Positions 48,289 through 51,446 of a stretch of DNA of 51,446 nucleotides are shown here, one piece after another; within the stretch, counting starts at the first letter, position 1, and every line of letters starts with the position of its first letter. The notes beneath the pieces were generated by a model. That model was not told where the DNA came from. It worked only from the letters and a program-made list of their open reading frames with translations, and made no database searches. Both the position numbers and the translations under genes were made by a program. This DNA comes from Balneolaceae bacterium (GTDB taxonomy: Bacteria; Bacteroidota; Rhodothermia; Balneolales; Balneolaceae), in NCBI GenBank assembly GCA_007132385.1, contig SLOU01000118.1, forward strand, positions 1 through 51,446. Direction: 5' to 3'.

Positions 48289-49236
48289 ATGGTCAGTAAC
48301 CGTTCCGAGATCAAAAAAAAAAGAGTGATGATTCTGGGGCCGACAGCATCGGGTAAAACAGAACTTGCCCACAGGCTGGCTCTTGAATACGATAGTGATA
48401 TTATTTCGGTTGATTCGAGGCAGTGTTATAAGCGAATTGATATTGGCACGGCCAAACCCGGGCCTGATTTGCTGAATGAACGGCGCTATTTCAATATATC
48501 GATCCTGGAGCTGACCGAATCCGATTCGGTTGCCGATTTCCGTAAAAGAGCCGGTGCATGGGCAAAACAGATCAGGGCCTCAGGCCGCCCTGTTATCTAT
48601 GCCGGAGGCAGTACCCTTCATTTGCAAAGTATCATCGAACCGCTTGACCCGACCCCGCGATCGAATCCGGAGAATATTCGATATCTAGAACAAAAAGCCT
48701 CAAATGATGGGCTTGAATCTCTTTACAATGAACTGACCCGGGTAGATCCGGTTTACGCTGATGCCATGGATGGATTGAACAGGCAACGAATCCTGCGTGC
48801 GCTGGATGTCTGGATGCAGACCGGGAAACCGTTCAGCAGCTTTCACACGAAAAACACTCCGCAACCTGATGACGATTTACTGGTATTTGGGCTGGACTGG
48901 CCTCGAAAAATACTTCATGAACGGATCAACAACCGGGTCGACCGGATGATCCGGAAGGGATTGATTGAAGAAACCCGGCAAATTCTGGATGACGGATTTT
49001 CTGCCGGATTACAGTCCCTGCAGACAGTTGGTTACAGGGATGTGATCAGCTATTTTAACGGGAATGTGAATCGTACACAAATGATTGCTGATATAAAAAC
49101 CCAGACAAGACGTTATGCCAAACGGCAAATTACCTGGTTCCGCAAATGGCCATTCATCCACTGGATGGATGCACATGAAATGACACTGACGAAGATGCTG
49201 GAACAGATTCAAAAAATTCAACATCAACCCCGTTGA
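48289..49236 (+). CDS. miaA: tRNA dimethylallyltransferase
   Basis: VMILGPTASGKTELAHRLALEYDSDIISVDSRQCYKRIDIGTAKP; QTRRYAKRQITWFRKW; likely start 48289 (ORF also open from 48232). Confidence 0.96.
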   Translation: MVSNRSEIKKKRVMILGPTASGKTELAHRLALEYDSDIISVDSRQCYKRIDIGTAKPGPDLLNERRYFNISILELTESDSVADFRKRAGAWAKQIRASGRPVIYAGGSTLHLQSIIEPLDPTPRSNPENIRYLEQKASNDGLESLYNELTRVDPVYADAMDGLNRQRILRALDVWMQTGKPFSSFHTKNTPQPDDDLLVFGLDWPRKILHERINNRVDRMIRKGLIEETRQILDDGFSAGLQSLQTVGYRDVISYFNGNVNRTQMIADIKTQTRRYAKRQITWFRKWPFIHWMDAHEMTLTKMLEQIQKIQHQPR

Positions 49237-49434
49237 TTTTGCATTCATTCAGGATACTGGCAACACTGCGTGTATTAGAGATGCTCGTGGCAGGATGCAG
49301 ATTCAAACAAAATATGGTAAGGCAGAATACAGACACCAATGCAGGGTAGCATATAACAGGCGGAAAAATAGAGGTTAGCAGCTGAGTCGAATAAACTTTA
49401 AATTTGGTATCTAGATAAAAATTCATAAAAACCC

Positions 49435-49689
49435 ATGTATAAAGCCAAAATACACGTTACGCTGCGCAAATCAATTCTCGACCCCAAGGGCAAGGCTACG
49501 CATCAAGCACTTCAAAACCTGGGATTGAACCAGATCAACAACGTCCGGATCGGAAAGCTTATTGAGCTCGACATTCATGCCGATAGCGAAGATAATGCCA
49601 GGGAACTTGCTGAAACCGCCTGCAATCAATTGCTGGCAAATGAGGTGATGGAAGACTATCAAATCGAAATTTCCGATAACAGCTCATGA
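49435..49689 (+). CDS. purS: Phosphoribosylformylglycinamidine synthase subunit PurS
   Basis: YKAKIHVTLRKSILDPKGKATHQALQNLGLNQINNVRIGKLIELDI. Confidence 0.95.
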   Translation: MYKAKIHVTLRKSILDPKGKATHQALQNLGLNQINNVRIGKLIELDIHADSEDNARELAETACNQLLANEVMEDYQIEISDNSS

Positions 49690-50021
49690 AGACTGTCAGG
49701 AACATCTGCAATTCACTCTCTATGCAGGAAAAAAAAGCTCTGCCAAAAATAGAGGTGGATGTTCTTGTAGAAGAGAAAACCGAAGAGAATCTTGATAATC
49801 CCTGGCGGCTGATTTTATATAACGATGAAGAACATACATTCGATGAAGTCATATTTCAACTTGTAAAAGCACTTGGATGCAGTGTCGGCCACGCCGAAGA
49901 GCTGGCATGGAAGGTACATAACGATGGCAAAGCGATCGTCTACGAAGGCACATTTGAAGAGTGTCTTAAAATCAACGGAGTATTACAGGAAATTGAATTG
50001 ATCACAGAAATTAAAGGATAA
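49686..50021 (+). CDS. clpS: ClpS-type adaptor protein of ClpAP/ClpCP
   Basis: PWRLILYNDEEHTFDEVIFQLVKALGCSVGHAEELAWKVHNDGKAIVYEGTFEECLKINGVLQ; ATGA overlap with purS; alternative start 49722. Confidence 0.88.
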   Translation: MKTVRNICNSLSMQEKKALPKIEVDVLVEEKTEENLDNPWRLILYNDEEHTFDEVIFQLVKALGCSVGHAEELAWKVHNDGKAIVYEGTFEECLKINGVLQEIELITEIKG

Positions 50022-50025
50022 TATT

Positions 50026-50727
50026 TTGTCTAAAACCATTGGTGTAATTGTCTTTCCGGGTTCCAATTGTGACCACGATGCATACCACGCCCTGAAACAT
50101 GTGATGGGTGCGGAAACCCGTTTTTTATGGCACAAGGATAACGATTTAAGCGGAATCGACCTGCTGGTCATACCCGGCGGGTTTTCCTATGGAGATTACC
50201 TTCGTTCTGGGGCGATCGCGCGTTTTTCACCGATTATGCAGGAGGTTATTCAATACTCCAAGCAGGGTAAACCGGTACTTGGAATCTGTAACGGTTTCCA
50301 GATCCTGCTCGAAGCCGGACTTCTGCCGGGTGCCATGCTCTATAATGAAAAACTGCGGTTTGTATGCAAAAATGTGTACATCCGGCTTGAGAATGAAGAC
50401 ACCCTTTTCACCCGGGGGCTCGAAAAAGGAGAACTACTCGATATTCCGGTTTCTCATGGAGAAGGAAATTACTTCATCGATCGTGATGGCCTTCGGGAGC
50501 TTCAAGACCAGAACCGCATTGTATTTCGTTACTGTAACAGTGAAGGATTCATATCAGCCGAATCCAATGTTAACGGGTCTGTCGATTCCATCGCCGGCAT
50601 ATGTAACCCAACAGGTAATATACTTGGCATGATGCCTCATCCGGAGCGTGCAGTTGAACCGCTGCTGGGATCCACTGACGGAAAAAAAATATTTGAAGCA
50701 GTGCTGGACAATCTCGCCGTCGCCTGA
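50026..50727 (+). CDS. purQ: Phosphoribosylformylglycinamidine synthase subunit PurQ (TTG start)
   Basis: IGVIVFPGSNCDHDAYHAL, GGFSYGDYLRSGAIARFSPIM, LGICNGFQILLEAGLLPGAM, MMPHPERAVEPLLGS. Confidence 0.96.
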   Translation: MSKTIGVIVFPGSNCDHDAYHALKHVMGAETRFLWHKDNDLSGIDLLVIPGGFSYGDYLRSGAIARFSPIMQEVIQYSKQGKPVLGICNGFQILLEAGLLPGAMLYNEKLRFVCKNVYIRLENEDTLFTRGLEKGELLDIPVSHGEGNYFIDRDGLRELQDQNRIVFRYCNSEGFISAESNVNGSVDSIAGICNPTGNILGMMPHPERAVEPLLGSTDGKKIFEAVLDNLAVA

Positions 50728-50767
50728 CAACCTTGAAACAGGCTGATGATACTGAACGAATAACCTG

Positions 50768-51446
50768 ATGGCCCTTAAAGAAGAACATATAGGCAACAAA
50801 CTGCTTCATTGCAAGAATCTGGTCAAACGTTACCGAAAACGGGTGGTCGTTGATCATGTTTCCATCAATGTTGAACAGGGAGAAATTGTGGGTTTATTAG
50901 GCCCGAATGGAGCAGGTAAAACTACAACATTTTATATGTTTGTCGGTTTGATACGTCCGAACAAAGGCCGGATATTCCTGGATGATAACAATATCACCCG
51001 AAAGCCGATGTTCAAACGAGCACGAATGGGTATTGGATACCTGTCTCAGGAAGCCAGCGTATTTCGGAATTTAACAGTGCGTGAAAACCTGGAATCAGTT
51101 ATGGAGTTTATTTCCATCCCCAGGAAAGAGATACGCAAAAGGGCTGATCAGCTCATTGAAGAATTCGGCCTGGAGAAGGTTGTAAACAACAAGGGATACA
51201 GTTTGTCAGGCGGTGAACGCCGACGTACTGAAATTGCAAGAGCATTGGTCAGAGACCCTAAATTTATACTTCTCGACGAGCCTTTTGCCGGAGTTGACCC
51301 GATCGCCGTTGAAGATATCCAGGAGATTGTATCTAAACTCAAATACCGGAATATCGGGATTTTCATTACCGATCATAATGTTCATGAGACGTTGGCAATT
51401 ACAGACCGAGCTTATTTGATGTTTGAAGGTAAAATTTTGAAAGAAG
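50768..51446 (+). CDS. lptB: LPS export ABC transporter ATP-binding protein LptB, 3' end cut by window edge
   Basis: Translation from ATG 50768: [64 protein letters not shown]...[18 protein letters not shown]...[15 protein letters not shown]. Confidence 0.94.
   Translation, partial: MALKEEHIGNKLLHCKNLVKRYRKRVVVDHVSINVEQGEIVGLLGPNGAGKTTTFYMFVGLIRPNKGRIFLDDNNITRKPMFKRARMGIGYLSQEASVFRNLTVRENLESVMEFISIPRKEIRKRADQLIEEFGLEKVVNNKGYSLSGGERRRTEIARALVRDPKFILLDEPFAGVDPIAVEDIQEIVSKLKYRNIGIFITDHNVHETLAITDRAYLMFEGKILKE

Noticed and set aside
1-51446. CRISPR arrays, defence islands, transposons, prophage, tRNA/rRNA genes
   Set aside because: No regularly spaced repeats, no integrase/transposase/toxin-type products and no rRNA or tRNA-like sequence noticed by eye; a tRNAscan or CRISPR finder run would be needed for formal exclusion.

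Overview
A 51.4 kb chromosomal window, about 90% coding and gene-dense. The protein families (class III FBPase, Bacteroidota-type ClpS, ComB, ExbB/ExbD/TonB, HU/SPOR proteins) suggest a Bacteroidota/Balneolota-like bacterium; this is inference from family content only. I saw no rRNA, tRNA, CRISPR array, transposase, integrase or phage module. Most genes are housekeeping: uvrB, tyrA, mrp, gcvT, ftsK, dnaN, miaA, purS/purQ, clpS, aat, lptB. The most distinctive block is a minus-strand nitrate assimilation operon (about 13.5-24.2 kb): nirB, nirD, a NarK-type transporter, a nitrate reductase fused to a NirB-like FAD/BFD reductase, a rubredoxin fused to a nitrite/sulfite-reductase-like scaffold without siroheme ligands, and a HemD-like protein. 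Its upstream region carries several perfect palindromes. A second notable block (about 32.1-37.5 kb) encodes an outer-membrane barrel, a minimal HU-like protein, an HU-like/TM/SPOR protein and an ExbB/ExbD/TonB set. A clpS gene lies between purS and purQ. No clearly new defence or mobile system was recognised.
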